64,000 bases of DNA from Verrucomicrobiales bacterium. Its GTDB lineage: Bacteria > Verrucomicrobiota > Verrucomicrobiia > Verrucomicrobiales > DEV007. Both the position numbers and the translations under genes were made by a program. The first letter of the stretch is position 1. Every line of letters begins with the position of its first letter. The notes below the pieces were generated by a model that was not told where the DNA came from, searched no databases, and worked only from the letters and a program-made list of their open reading frames with translations. The DNA lies in the NCBI GenBank assembly GCA_016795385.1, contig JAEUHI010000072.1:1-64000 (forward strand). The letters are read 5' to 3'. This document shows positions 53,281 to 61,377 of the stretch, piece by piece.

Positions 53281-53667
53281 ATGATCGTGACGGTCCTCAG
53301 CATCCTCCTCATCGTGACGGGATTGGTTTTCTTCCTCGGGGCCGCGGTCGGTCTCACGCGATTTCCCGATTTCTACTGCCGCATGCACGCGGCGGGCAAG
53401 GGCGACACGCTCTCGACCCTGCTCGTCATCTCGGGCTTCGCGGTTTACCAGCTGCACGGTATCGATGATTTCACGGAGGATTGGCCCGTCCTGCTGGTCG
53501 TGCTGAAACTTCTCGCCGTCGTGGTCTTCATCTACCTGACCAGCCCCACGAGCACCAGCGCTCTCGCCGACGCCGGCTGGGAAGATGGGATCGATCCGGT
53601 GATCGAACCCGGCCATGAAAACCACCTCGAGGACGACTGCCGCAAACCCTCCAGCCCGCAACCCTGA
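53281..53667 (+). CDS. mrpG: Mrp-type antiporter subunit G
   Basis: A 128-residue membrane protein with three helices and the conserved R-F-P-D-F-Y-C-R-M-H-A-A-G-K-G-D-T block, plus an acidic cytoplasmic tail (residues 100-128) not found in short MrpG proteins. Part of the Mrp operon. Confidence 0.9.
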   Translation: MIVTVLSILLIVTGLVFFLGAAVGLTRFPDFYCRMHAAGKGDTLSTLLVISGFAVYQLHGIDDFTEDWPVLLVVLKLLAVVVFIYLTSPTSTSALADAGWEDGIDPVIEPGHENHLEDDCRKPSSPQP

Positions 53668-53673
53668 TTCGCC

Positions 53674-53919
53674 GTGATCGTCACTTTCGACATCATCATC
53701 CTCATCTTCCTCGTCGTCGCGGCGATCATCGCCCTGTCGGTGAAGGATCTCCTCGCGGCAGCGATGGTCTTCAGCATCTACGGCTTCCTCATCTGCCTGC
53801 TCTGGGCGGAGATGGGGGCGGTCGATGTCGCCTTCACCGAAGCCACCGTGGGGGCGGGCGTCAGCACGGTGCTGATCGTGGCCACGGTCCTGAACACGCG
53901 AAGGAGGTCGTCCGACTGA
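53674..53919 (+). CDS. DUF4040 (MbhD-like) antiporter subunit
   Basis: An 81-residue protein of three helices equal to the DUF4040 region found at the C-terminal part of large MrpA proteins and as the separate MbhD in archaeal hydrogenases. Contains V-D-V-A-F-T-E-A-T-V-G-A-G. Start is GTG at 53674; the stop overlaps the next ATG (53919). Confidence 0.85.
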   Translation: MIVTFDIIILIFLVVAAIIALSVKDLLAAAMVFSIYGFLICLLWAEMGAVDVAFTEATVGAGVSTVLIVATVLNTRRRSSD

Positions 53920-54722
53920 TGAAAGCCAAGATCTTCGCCTCCCTCTCGGTCCTCATCACCGGTGCGATCCTGCTCTACGCGGTGACCGATTTCCCCGATT
54001 TCGGTGATCCGGGATCGCCACCGAACGCGGGTGTTCCGGGCGGGGCACCCTCCGCCTCCCGTTACTATCTGGAAAACACCTATCGCGACACCAAGGTGCC
54101 GAATGTCGTCACCGCCGTGCTCGCCGACTACCGGGGGTATGACACCATGTTCGAGACCGTCGTCATCCTCACCGCGGGGATTGCGATTTTCGCCATTCTC
54201 CGCGTGCTCCGGCGCGATGATGCCCCGGCGGCACCCGATCCCGATCCCGCGCGGACCGACCACACCATCGACGGCGACCACCACCGCATCATCGTCGGCA
54301 CCACCTGCCGCATCGCCGCCCCGCTCATCCAGATCTTCGCCCTCTACGTCGTCGCCCACGGCCACTACAGCCCGGGCGGCGGATTCCAGGGCGGCGTCAT
54401 GCTCGGGGCCAGTTTCATCCTCCTCGCGCTCTCCGGCTCGCTCCGCGAGACCCTCACCCGGTTCAGCGAGAGCGACTACATGCGCATGGCCTTCATCGGC
54501 ATCGTCATCTACGCGGGACTCGGCCTGCTCCCCATGTGGGTCGGGCGCAACTTCCTCGACTACGGCGCCCTCAGCGGCCTCTTCATGACCAAGGGAGAGG
54601 AAATGGCGCGCTCCCACAGCATGCTCGGCGTCGAGATCGGCGTCGCCGTCACCGTCATGTCCATCATGTTCGCCATGTTCGCCAATCTCTCCACCCGCGG
54701 CCGTCTCCGGGGAGGACTCTAA
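53919..54722 (+). CDS. mrpB: MrpB-like antiporter subunit with an N-terminal MbhE-like domain
   Basis: A 267-residue fused protein: residues 1-95 correspond to the MbhE-like part of MrpA, residues 115-265 to MnhB/MrpB (G-H-Y-S-P-G-G-G-F-Q-G-G). Overlaps the preceding gene by 1 base. This split and fusion replaces the single long MrpA of Bacillus-type operons. Confidence 0.88.
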   Translation: MKAKIFASLSVLITGAILLYAVTDFPDFGDPGSPPNAGVPGGAPSASRYYLENTYRDTKVPNVVTAVLADYRGYDTMFETVVILTAGIAIFAILRVLRRDDAPAAPDPDPARTDHTIDGDHHRIIVGTTCRIAAPLIQIFALYVVAHGHYSPGGGFQGGVMLGASFILLALSGSLRETLTRFSESDYMRMAFIGIVIYAGLGLLPMWVGRNFLDYGALSGLFMTKGEEMARSHSMLGVEIGVAVTVMSIMFAMFANLSTRGRLRGGL

Positions 54723-54734
54723 CAAACCGCCACG

Positions 54735-55190
54735 ATGCTTTCCTTCTTCCAAGAAACGATCGTCCCGCATTTCAATTTTTGGATCTACGTGGTGATCATG
54801 ATGATCGGCCTCTGGTCGGTCATCGCGAAAAACAACCTCGTGAAGAAACTCATCGGCCTCTCGATCTTCCAGACGGCCATCCTGCTCCTCTATGTCTCCC
54901 TCGCAGTGAAGGAAGGCGCCACCATTCCGGTGATCGAGAGCCAGGTGCTCGCCGGATCGGCACATACCGAGCCTCCTGCCGCCGAAGGCGGAAAGAAAGC
55001 CCTGCCCGTGATCAATCCCGACGGCTACGCGAATCCCCTCCCGCACGTCCTCATGCTCACCGCCATCGTCGTGGGCGTGGCCACCCTCGGCGTCGCCCTC
55101 GCGTTGACCCAGATGATCTACAAGGATTTCGGCACGCTCGAAGAGGACGAGGTGCTGAGGAAAATCAAGGCGCTCCACGACGATGTCTGA
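54735..55190 (+). CDS. mrpC: Mrp-type antiporter subunit C (NuoK-like)
   Basis: A 151-residue protein with three helices, homologous to NuoK. Longer than the common 113 residues because of a hydrophilic insertion (G-S-A-H-T-E-P-P...I-N-P-D-G-Y, about 75-100) before the P-L-P-H-V-L-M-L-T-A-I-V block. Overlaps the next gene by 8 bases. Confidence 0.9.
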   Translation: MLSFFQETIVPHFNFWIYVVIMMIGLWSVIAKNNLVKKLIGLSIFQTAILLLYVSLAVKEGATIPVIESQVLAGSAHTEPPAAEGGKKALPVINPDGYANPLPHVLMLTAIVVGVATLGVALALTQMIYKDFGTLEEDEVLRKIKALHDDV

Positions 55191-56754
55191 ACACTTCCCC
55201 GCCCTCATCCTCCTCGCGCCTCTTTTCGGAGCGCTCGTGATCGGCCTCTTCGGTCTGAGGGACCACCGCGTCTGCCTTCCCGCGACCCTCTCCGCGCTGG
55301 CCGTCTCCCTTTTTGCCGCGATCGCCCTGGCCCGGCAGGTCGCCACGGGAGGTCCGGTCGATTATTTCATGGCCGGCTGGGAGGAGCCGCTCGGCATCGG
55401 CATCCAGCTCCGCGCCGACGCGATCAATTCCCTCCTCCTCATCGTCATCGCCGTCGTCTCCCTCCTCGCGGCCGTGTTCACGATCCGCCCCGCGGGCGAA
55501 CGCGATACGGAAAAGACGCCCTACTTCTACATCCTCTTCCTTCTTCTCGCCGTCGGACTCTTCGGGATCACCATCGCCGGCGATGCCTTCAATGTTTTCG
55601 TGCTCATCGAGGTCACCGCCCTCTCCAGCTACGGACTCGTCGCCATCGGCAGTTCCAAGCGATGCAAGGTCGCGGCTTTCCATTACCTCATCATGGGCAC
55701 GGTGGGGGCGTCTTTCTACCTCCTCGGAGTGGGTTACCTCTACCTGAAGCTGGGCTCGCTCAACATGCAGGACATCCACCGGATCCTCGACGCCGACGGA
55801 ACGCTCCACGACACCCGCGCCATCCGCACGGCCTTCGTCTTCATCCTCGTCGGGATCTGGACGAAAATGGCCCTCTTCCCCCTGCACGGCTGGTTGCCCA
55901 ACGCCTACAGCTACAGCCCTTCGGGCAGCGCCGCGATCCTCGCCCCGCTCGTCACGAAAGTCTCCGTCTATGTGATGGTGCGCATGATGGTCAGCGTCTT
56001 CGGGCTCGATCGTCTCGAAATGAACGTCGACTGGGGTCACCTCGTCGTCTGGCTCGCCGTCATCGCCATCGTCGCCGGATCGATGATGGCCCTCGCCCAA
56101 CGCGAGGTCAAAAAGATGCTCTGCTGCCTCATCATCGCCGAGGTCGGCTACATGGTCGGCGGCGCCTGGCTCGGTGATCCGGGTCGATGGGGCATCACCG
56201 GCACACTCTATCATATCCTCGCCGACGCGCTCATGACCTCGTGCCTCTTCCTCGCCGCCGGCGCTTTCGCGAAATGGCTCGGTGTGGTGAAACTCGACGA
56301 CCTCTCCGGCCTTTTCCGCAAGATGCCCCTCGCCGCCACCGGCTTCGTCATCGGCGGACTCGCCATCATCGGGGTGCCGCCCACCTGCGGCTTCTACAGC
56401 AAATTCTACCTCATCCGCGGCGGGATCGAGTCGGGACAATGGTTCTATGTGGCCGCCCTCATCGGCTCCAGCCTCGTCAATGCGGTGCTCTTTTTCCGCA
56501 TCTTCGAAATCGCCTACTTCGGCAAGAATCCCGTCGCGTCCCATGCCCACGGGCATGGATCCGACGATCACGGGCCGCACGATCACACCCACGACGAGGC
56601 TCCCGTGGTCCGTCGCGAGCCGCCTCTTCATGCTCTCGTCCCCGTGCTCATCGCCGCCGCCCTCCTCGTCCTGCTCGGGATCTTCAACGGCCCCATCGTC
56701 GAATTCATCCGCACGGGCCTCATCGAAACCGCGAAGGTCGTTTCCAACGGATAA
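55183..56754 (+). CDS. mrpD: Mrp antiporter large subunit D (ND2/4/5-type), His-rich loop
   Basis: A 523-residue proton/cation translocating subunit with about 14 helices, homologous to complex I ND2/ND4/ND5. Conserved lysine helices carry G-I-W-T-K-M-A-L-F-P-L-H-G-W-L-P and L-A-P-L-V-T-K-V-S. A His-rich hydrophilic loop at about 452-470 (H-A-H-G-H-G, H-D-H-T-H-D) is unusual for MrpD. First of three large ND-type subunits in the operon. Confidence 0.9.
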   Translation: MSEHFPALILLAPLFGALVIGLFGLRDHRVCLPATLSALAVSLFAAIALARQVATGGPVDYFMAGWEEPLGIGIQLRADAINSLLLIVIAVVSLLAAVFTIRPAGERDTEKTPYFYILFLLLAVGLFGITIAGDAFNVFVLIEVTALSSYGLVAIGSSKRCKVAAFHYLIMGTVGASFYLLGVGYLYLKLGSLNMQDIHRILDADGTLHDTRAIRTAFVFILVGIWTKMALFPLHGWLPNAYSYSPSGSAAILAPLVTKVSVYVMVRMMVSVFGLDRLEMNVDWGHLVVWLAVIAIVAGSMMALAQREVKKMLCCLIIAEVGYMVGGAWLGDPGRWGITGTLYHILADALMTSCLFLAAGAFAKWLGVVKLDDLSGLFRKMPLAATGFVIGGLAIIGVPPTCGFYSKFYLIRGGIESGQWFYVAALIGSSLVNAVLFFRIFEIAYFGKNPVASHAHGHGSDDHGPHDHTHDEAPVVRREPPLHALVPVLIAAALLVLLGIFNGPIVEFIRTGLIETAKVVSNG

Positions 56755-56757
56755 GTG

Positions 56758-58251
56758 ATGGAGAATACGGTAAACAGCCTCCTTCCCCTCTGGGCCTGTC
56801 TCGCCTCGCTCGCGGCCGTGCCCCTCATCGTCCTGTTCCGACGCGAGATCTTCCTGCGCGAGCTCATCACGTTCGGAGCGGGGCTGCTGAAATTCAGCTT
56901 CGTCCTCGCGATGCTGCCCCTCATCCTCGAGGGCAAGACGATCACCCTGACACTCGTCGAAGGCATCGGCGGCATCAACGTGCCCATCGCCTTCCGGGTC
57001 GACGGCCTCGGCATGCTTTTCGCCCTCGTCGCATCGTCGCTCTGGATCCTCACCTCCCTCTACGCCATCGGCTACATGCGCGGTCTCCACGAGCCCTCGC
57101 AGACGCGCTTTTTCGCCTTCTTCGCCCTTTCCCTCTGCGCCACTCTCGGCGTCGCCTTCGCGGGCAATCTCCTCACCCTCTATCTCTTCTACGAGATGCT
57201 CTCGCTCGCGACCTGGCCGCTCGTGACCCATCACCAGGACAAGGAAGCCCGCACCGGGGGACGCACCTACCTCTCCTACCTCCTCGGCACCTCCATCGCC
57301 TTCGCCATTCCCGCGATCCTCTTCACCTATGTCCGCAGCGGAGGGAATCTCGACTTCGGCGCCGAGGCCATCCTTGGCCAGAGCGAGCTCGGCTATTGGT
57401 CGACCCTGTTCCTCCTCCTCGCCTTCGCCTTCGGCTTCTCCAAGGCGGGGATGATGCCCTTCCACTCGTGGCTGCCCGGGGCGATGGTCGCCCCCACCCC
57501 GGTTTCCGCCCTGCTTCACGCCGTCGCCGTGGTGAAAGTCGGCGTCTTCTGCGTCATACGCGTCGTCACCGCCGTCTTCGGGGTGGATCTGTTGGGACGG
57601 CTCGGCGTGAACCTCGTCCTCTGCTGGATCGCCGCTTTCACCGTCATCACTTCCTCGCTCATCGCCCTCTCGCAGGACAACCTGAAACGCCGCCTCGCCT
57701 TCTCCACGATCGGCCAGCTCTCCTACATCGTCCTGGGCGTCGCCCTGCTCACCGAACACGCCGTGATAGGCAGCATCATGCACATCGCCATGCACGCCGT
57801 GGGCAAGATCACCCTCTTCTTCTGCGCGGGAGCCATCTTCGTCGCCTGCGGCAAAAAATACATCAGCGAACTCGATGGTCTCGGACGCCGCATGCCCGTC
57901 ACCTTCGCCGCCTTCGCCATCGGGGCGATGAGTGTCACCGGTCTCCCACCCACCGGCGGTCTCCTCAGCAAACTCTACCTCGTCTGGGGTGCCGCCGAGG
58001 CCCACCAGATCGCGCTGCTCTGCGTTTTCCTCGTTTCCACGATCCTGAACGGCGCCTACTTCTTCCCCATCGTCTACCGCGCCTTCTTCAAGCCCGCTCC
58101 GGAGGGTGCCACCGGGATCTCCGAAGCCCCGCTCGCCTGCGTCCTCCCTCTCGCCCTCACCGCCGTGGGTTCGATTCTTCTCTTCTTTTTCCCCGGCTTG
58201 CTCTTCGACCTCGCCCGCCTCGCCGTCGGCGGCGACGTCGCCAATCCGTGA
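56758..58251 (+). CDS. Mrp/complex I-like large subunit 2 (ND5-type)
   Basis: A 497-residue ND2/4/5-family subunit with the H-S-W-L-P-G-A-M-V-A-P-T-P-V-S-A-L-L-H block and an intact helix lysine K-A-G-M-M-P-F. Starts at ATG 56758 (a GTG three bases upstream is also in frame). Second of three proton-channel subunits. Confidence 0.9.
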   Translation: MENTVNSLLPLWACLASLAAVPLIVLFRREIFLRELITFGAGLLKFSFVLAMLPLILEGKTITLTLVEGIGGINVPIAFRVDGLGMLFALVASSLWILTSLYAIGYMRGLHEPSQTRFFAFFALSLCATLGVAFAGNLLTLYLFYEMLSLATWPLVTHHQDKEARTGGRTYLSYLLGTSIAFAIPAILFTYVRSGGNLDFGAEAILGQSELGYWSTLFLLLAFAFGFSKAGMMPFHSWLPGAMVAPTPVSALLHAVAVVKVGVFCVIRVVTAVFGVDLLGRLGVNLVLCWIAAFTVITSSLIALSQDNLKRRLAFSTIGQLSYIVLGVALLTEHAVIGSIMHIAMHAVGKITLFFCAGAIFVACGKKYISELDGLGRRMPVTFAAFAIGAMSVTGLPPTGGLLSKLYLVWGAAEAHQIALLCVFLVSTILNGAYFFPIVYRAFFKPAPEGATGISEAPLACVLPLALTAVGSILLFFFPGLLFDLARLAVGGDVANP

Positions 58252-58284
58252 CCCTCCTCCCTTCACCCTGACCCGCTTCCCGCC

Positions 58285-58602
58285 ATGGCCGCTCCCCATT
58301 CCCCCACGCCGGATCAGACCGCCTGGTATCTCCACCCCGGCCTGCCGCGGCGGATTGTCATCGGGTTGGCAGCTTCCCTGGTGGCGCTCGTGCTCGTCGA
58401 TCTCTTCCTCGCCTTTTCCGGCTCCGGCAAAACCCCCTATTTTCCTTGGGAAAAATGGCCGGCCTTTTCCGCCATCGCCGGTTTTGTTGGCTCCGCTCTC
58501 CTCGTCCTTGTCGCCCGCTTTTGCCTGCGCCCCCTCGTGAAGCGCGAGGAATCCTACTACGACGCCCCTTCCCACGATACAGGAGGAAACCCCGATGCCT
58601 GA
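58285..58602 (+). CDS. Small two-helix membrane protein of the antiporter operon
   Basis: A 105-residue protein with two hydrophobic helices (about 23-45 and 62-85) and a hydrophilic C-terminus (K-R-E-E-S-Y-Y). It overlaps the next gene by 8 bases. Not a recognised family; it probably belongs to the antiporter complex by position. Confidence 0.6.
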   Translation: MAAPHSPTPDQTAWYLHPGLPRRIVIGLAASLVALVLVDLFLAFSGSGKTPYFPWEKWPAFSAIAGFVGSALLVLVARFCLRPLVKREESYYDAPSHDTGGNPDA

Positions 58603-60376
58603 AGCCCTCCCGCCCTTCCTCATCTTCCTCGTCGGCGCCGCCCTCGTCGCCTGTCTGCGCGGACGCGTGCGCCAGATCGCGGCGCTCGCCGTGCCCGTCG
58701 TCGCCCTCTTCAATCACACCCTCCTCACGCCCGGCACCCACTGGCGCATCGAGCTGCTCGATTTCGAACTCATCCTCGGACGTATCGATGCCGCGAGCTC
58801 GATCTTCCTCGGACTCTTCACCCTGCTCGCCTTCATCGGCATCCTCTATGTCGTGAGGGAAAACGAGCCTCTCGACCTCGCGGGAGGCCTCCTCTATGCC
58901 GGCAGTGCGACCGGGGCCGTTCTCGCCGGCGATCTCATCAGCCTCTTCTTTTTCTGGGAGATGCTCACCCTCGGAGCCATCCTCTGCCTCCTCGCCCGTC
59001 GCACCCCGGCTTCGGGACGCGCCGCGATGCGTTACCTCTTCGTCCACGTCTTCGGCGGCGTCGTCCTCCTCGCCGGACTGGTTCTCCATCTCGCCGCCGG
59101 CGGTGGCACCGCCTTCGAAAAGATCACCCTCGAAGGTCCCGGCCCGTGGCTCATGTTCCTCGGCTTCGGGATCAATTGCGCCTGGCCCGTCGTCGGTGCC
59201 TGGCTACCCGACACCTATCCCGAGGCGTCCCCCGGCGGAGTCGTCTTCATGGCCACCTTCACCACGAAGACCGCCATCTACGTCCTTTCCCGTACCTTCC
59301 CCGGCGAGCCCGTCCTGCTCTGGATCGGTGTCGCCATGGCCGTCATCCCGCTCTTCTACGCGCTCATTGAAAACGATCTCCGGCGTGTCCTCGCCTATGC
59401 CCTCGTCAACCAGGTCGGCATCATGGTCATCGGCATCGGCGTCGGCACCGAGCTCGCCTTGAACGGCACCGCCGCCCAGGCCTGCGTCCACGTGCTCTAC
59501 AAAGCCCTCCTCTTCATGGCGATCGGATCCGTCATCCTGCGCACCGGCAAATCCCGCGCGAGCGATCTCGGCGGACTCTGCCAATCGATGCCGCTGACCT
59601 GTCTTTTCTGCTGCGTCGGCTCCGTCACCATCGTCCTCAGCGGCTTCGTTGGAAAAGCGATGATCAAGGGCGCCGTCGGTCATGAGGGACTCGCCCTCGT
59701 CTGGTTCGCCCTTCTCCTCGCCTCCGCCGGAGCCTTCGTCGCGGCCGGACTCCGCGTCCCCTTCGCCGCCTTCTTCCGGCGCGACGCCGGCATCCGTTGC
59801 GAGGAGGCGCCCCTGAACCAGCTCCTCGCCATGGGCTTCACCGCGGCGCTCTGCCTCATCGCCTGCCTCCTGCCCGGTGCCGTCCTTTACCCCTTCCTTC
59901 CCCACCCCGGCACCGCCGTGCCCGCCCTTTCCCTCGGCAAAATCACCGCCGAGCTTTCCCTCGCCCTCGGTGCGGCCCTCGCCTTCACCGTTTTCATCCG
60001 CAAAGGTCTCTTCCCCGCCGACCTCCGCGCCACCCACCTCGACGGCTCGTGGCTCTATCGCCGGGGCGGCCCCGCCTTTTACCGCCTCGCCGACCGGAGC
60101 CTCAACGCGGTCAATGACACGGCCTCGCGCCTCTTCCTCGGAAAGATCGTCAAGGGCATCGTCGATTTCTTCGAATCCGGCCTGCCACGACTCGCCTGTC
60201 TCTTCATGACTCCGCTCTGGAAGCTGATGGGACACGACGCCCACCGCATCGAGGAAGAGCGCCACGCCCTCTTCCGCCGCGCCCGCATCGGTGCTTTCCC
60301 GATCAGCCTCACCGCCTTCAGCGCGGTGATCCTCCTCGGGTTGTTGTCGGCTTACTACTACGTGAGCGGCAGATAA
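58595..60376 (+). CDS. Mrp/complex I-like large subunit 3 (ND5-type, D-family)
   Basis: A 593-residue ND2/4/5-type subunit with the G-A-W-L-P-D-T-Y-P-E-A-S-P block and T-T-K-T-A-I-Y, and a long C-terminal region (about 470-593) with an amphipathic helix. Strong ribosome binding site AGGAGGA at 58581. Third large subunit; last gene of the ten-gene unit. Confidence 0.9.
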   Translation: MPEALPPFLIFLVGAALVACLRGRVRQIAALAVPVVALFNHTLLTPGTHWRIELLDFELILGRIDAASSIFLGLFTLLAFIGILYVVRENEPLDLAGGLLYAGSATGAVLAGDLISLFFFWEMLTLGAILCLLARRTPASGRAAMRYLFVHVFGGVVLLAGLVLHLAAGGGTAFEKITLEGPGPWLMFLGFGINCAWPVVGAWLPDTYPEASPGGVVFMATFTTKTAIYVLSRTFPGEPVLLWIGVAMAVIPLFYALIENDLRRVLAYALVNQVGIMVIGIGVGTELALNGTAAQACVHVLYKALLFMAIGSVILRTGKSRASDLGGLCQSMPLTCLFCCVGSVTIVLSGFVGKAMIKGAVGHEGLALVWFALLLASAGAFVAAGLRVPFAAFFRRDAGIRCEEAPLNQLLAMGFTAALCLIACLLPGAVLYPFLPHPGTAVPALSLGKITAELSLALGAALAFTVFIRKGLFPADLRATHLDGSWLYRRGGPAFYRLADRSLNAVNDTASRLFLGKIVKGIVDFFESGLPRLACLFMTPLWKLMGHDAHRIEEERHALFRRARIGAFPISLTAFSAVILLGLLSAYYYVSGR

Positions 60377-60379
60377 AAC

Positions 60380-61336
60380 TCACGCTACCCGCAGCGCCCG
60401 CACGTGGCTTTCCACCGCCTGGGCGAGACCGCTCTGATTGTAGCCTCCCTCGAGCACCGAGACGAGCCGACCTCCCGCATAGGCATCGGCCATCTCCAGA
60501 AGCACGCCGGTCAAAGTCGCGAAATCCGCGTCTGTCAGCGTGAACTGCCCGAGAGGATCGCCTTGGCGGCTGTCGAATCCGGCCGAGAGCAGGATCAGAT
60601 CCGGTTTGAAATCCCGCATCTTCTCCGCAAACGCACCCCGGAAAGCCGCGCCGATTTCCTTCATGCCCGAGCCTCCCGGCAGCGGCACGTTCAGGGTGCT
60701 GCCGCGTCCCGCGCCCGCACCGGTCTCGTCCTTTGCTCCCGTCCCCGGATACCAGGGTGATTGATGCGTCGAGAAAAAGAAGACGCTGCCATCCTCGTAA
60801 AAGATATCCTGGGTGCCATTGCCGTGGTGCACATCCCAATCCACGATCGCGATCCGCTCCAGACCATGTTTCCTCTGGGCATGCCGCGCCGCGATCGCGA
60901 CATTGTTGAAGAGGCAGAAGCCCATCCCGCGATCCGGCGTCGCGTGATGACCCGGAGGACGCACCGCGCAGAAGGCATTCCGCCACGTGCCCGCGATCAC
61001 CCCATCGACCGCGTTCAGCAATCCCCCCGCCGCCGCGCGCGCCACCCCGAGCGACTTCGGACCATAATTCGTGTCCCCCGTGCTGAGCTGCCCGGGACCG
61101 CTGCCATCCACTTCGGCGAGCACCGTTTTCAGATACCCGTCGGTGTGCACGAGACGGATTTCGTCGTCCGTCACCGCACGGCCTTCCACCACCGCACACT
61201 CCCCGGCCAGCCCGGAAGCCTCGAGCCGGTCGACGATCGCGAGGATGCGACCCGGTGCCTCGGGATGATGATCCCCCGGGTCGTGCTCCGTGAAGCCGCG
61301 GTCGAGGAGAAGGGCGGTGGAGGAATTTTGCGCCAT
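60380..61336 (-). CDS. Histone-deacetylase-like amidohydrolase
   Basis: A 318-residue zinc amidohydrolase of the HDAC/acetoin utilisation family. The family blocks R-P-P-G-H-H-A, I-V-D-W-D-V-H-H-G-N-G-T and S-A-G-F-D-S-R are intact, giving the catalytic His pair and Asp/His zinc ligands. Bacterial members deacetylate polyamines or acetyl-lysine of enzymes such as acetyl-CoA synthetase. ATG at 61336 chosen (M-A-Q-N-S); longer in-frame starts have no family match. Convergent with the antiporter operon. Confidence 0.92.
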   Translation of the reverse strand: MAQNSSTALLLDRGFTEHDPGDHHPEAPGRILAIVDRLEASGLAGECAVVEGRAVTDDEIRLVHTDGYLKTVLAEVDGSGPGQLSTGDTNYGPKSLGVARAAAGGLLNAVDGVIAGTWRNAFCAVRPPGHHATPDRGMGFCLFNNVAIAARHAQRKHGLERIAIVDWDVHHGNGTQDIFYEDGSVFFFSTHQSPWYPGTGAKDETGAGAGRGSTLNVPLPGGSGMKEIGAAFRGAFAEKMRDFKPDLILLSAGFDSRQGDPLGQFTLTDADFATLTGVLLEMADAYAGGRLVSVLEGGYNQSGLAQAVESHVRALRVA

Positions 61337-61377
61337 GGATGTCCGTGTTTTGGTGTCAATGTCAGGATCGCTTCGTC

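Noticed and set aside
55165..58713. A 1182-codon open frame on the minus strand opposite the antiporter operon
   Set aside because: It crosses three genuine antiporter genes and has extreme acidic/Gly composition; no family pattern.
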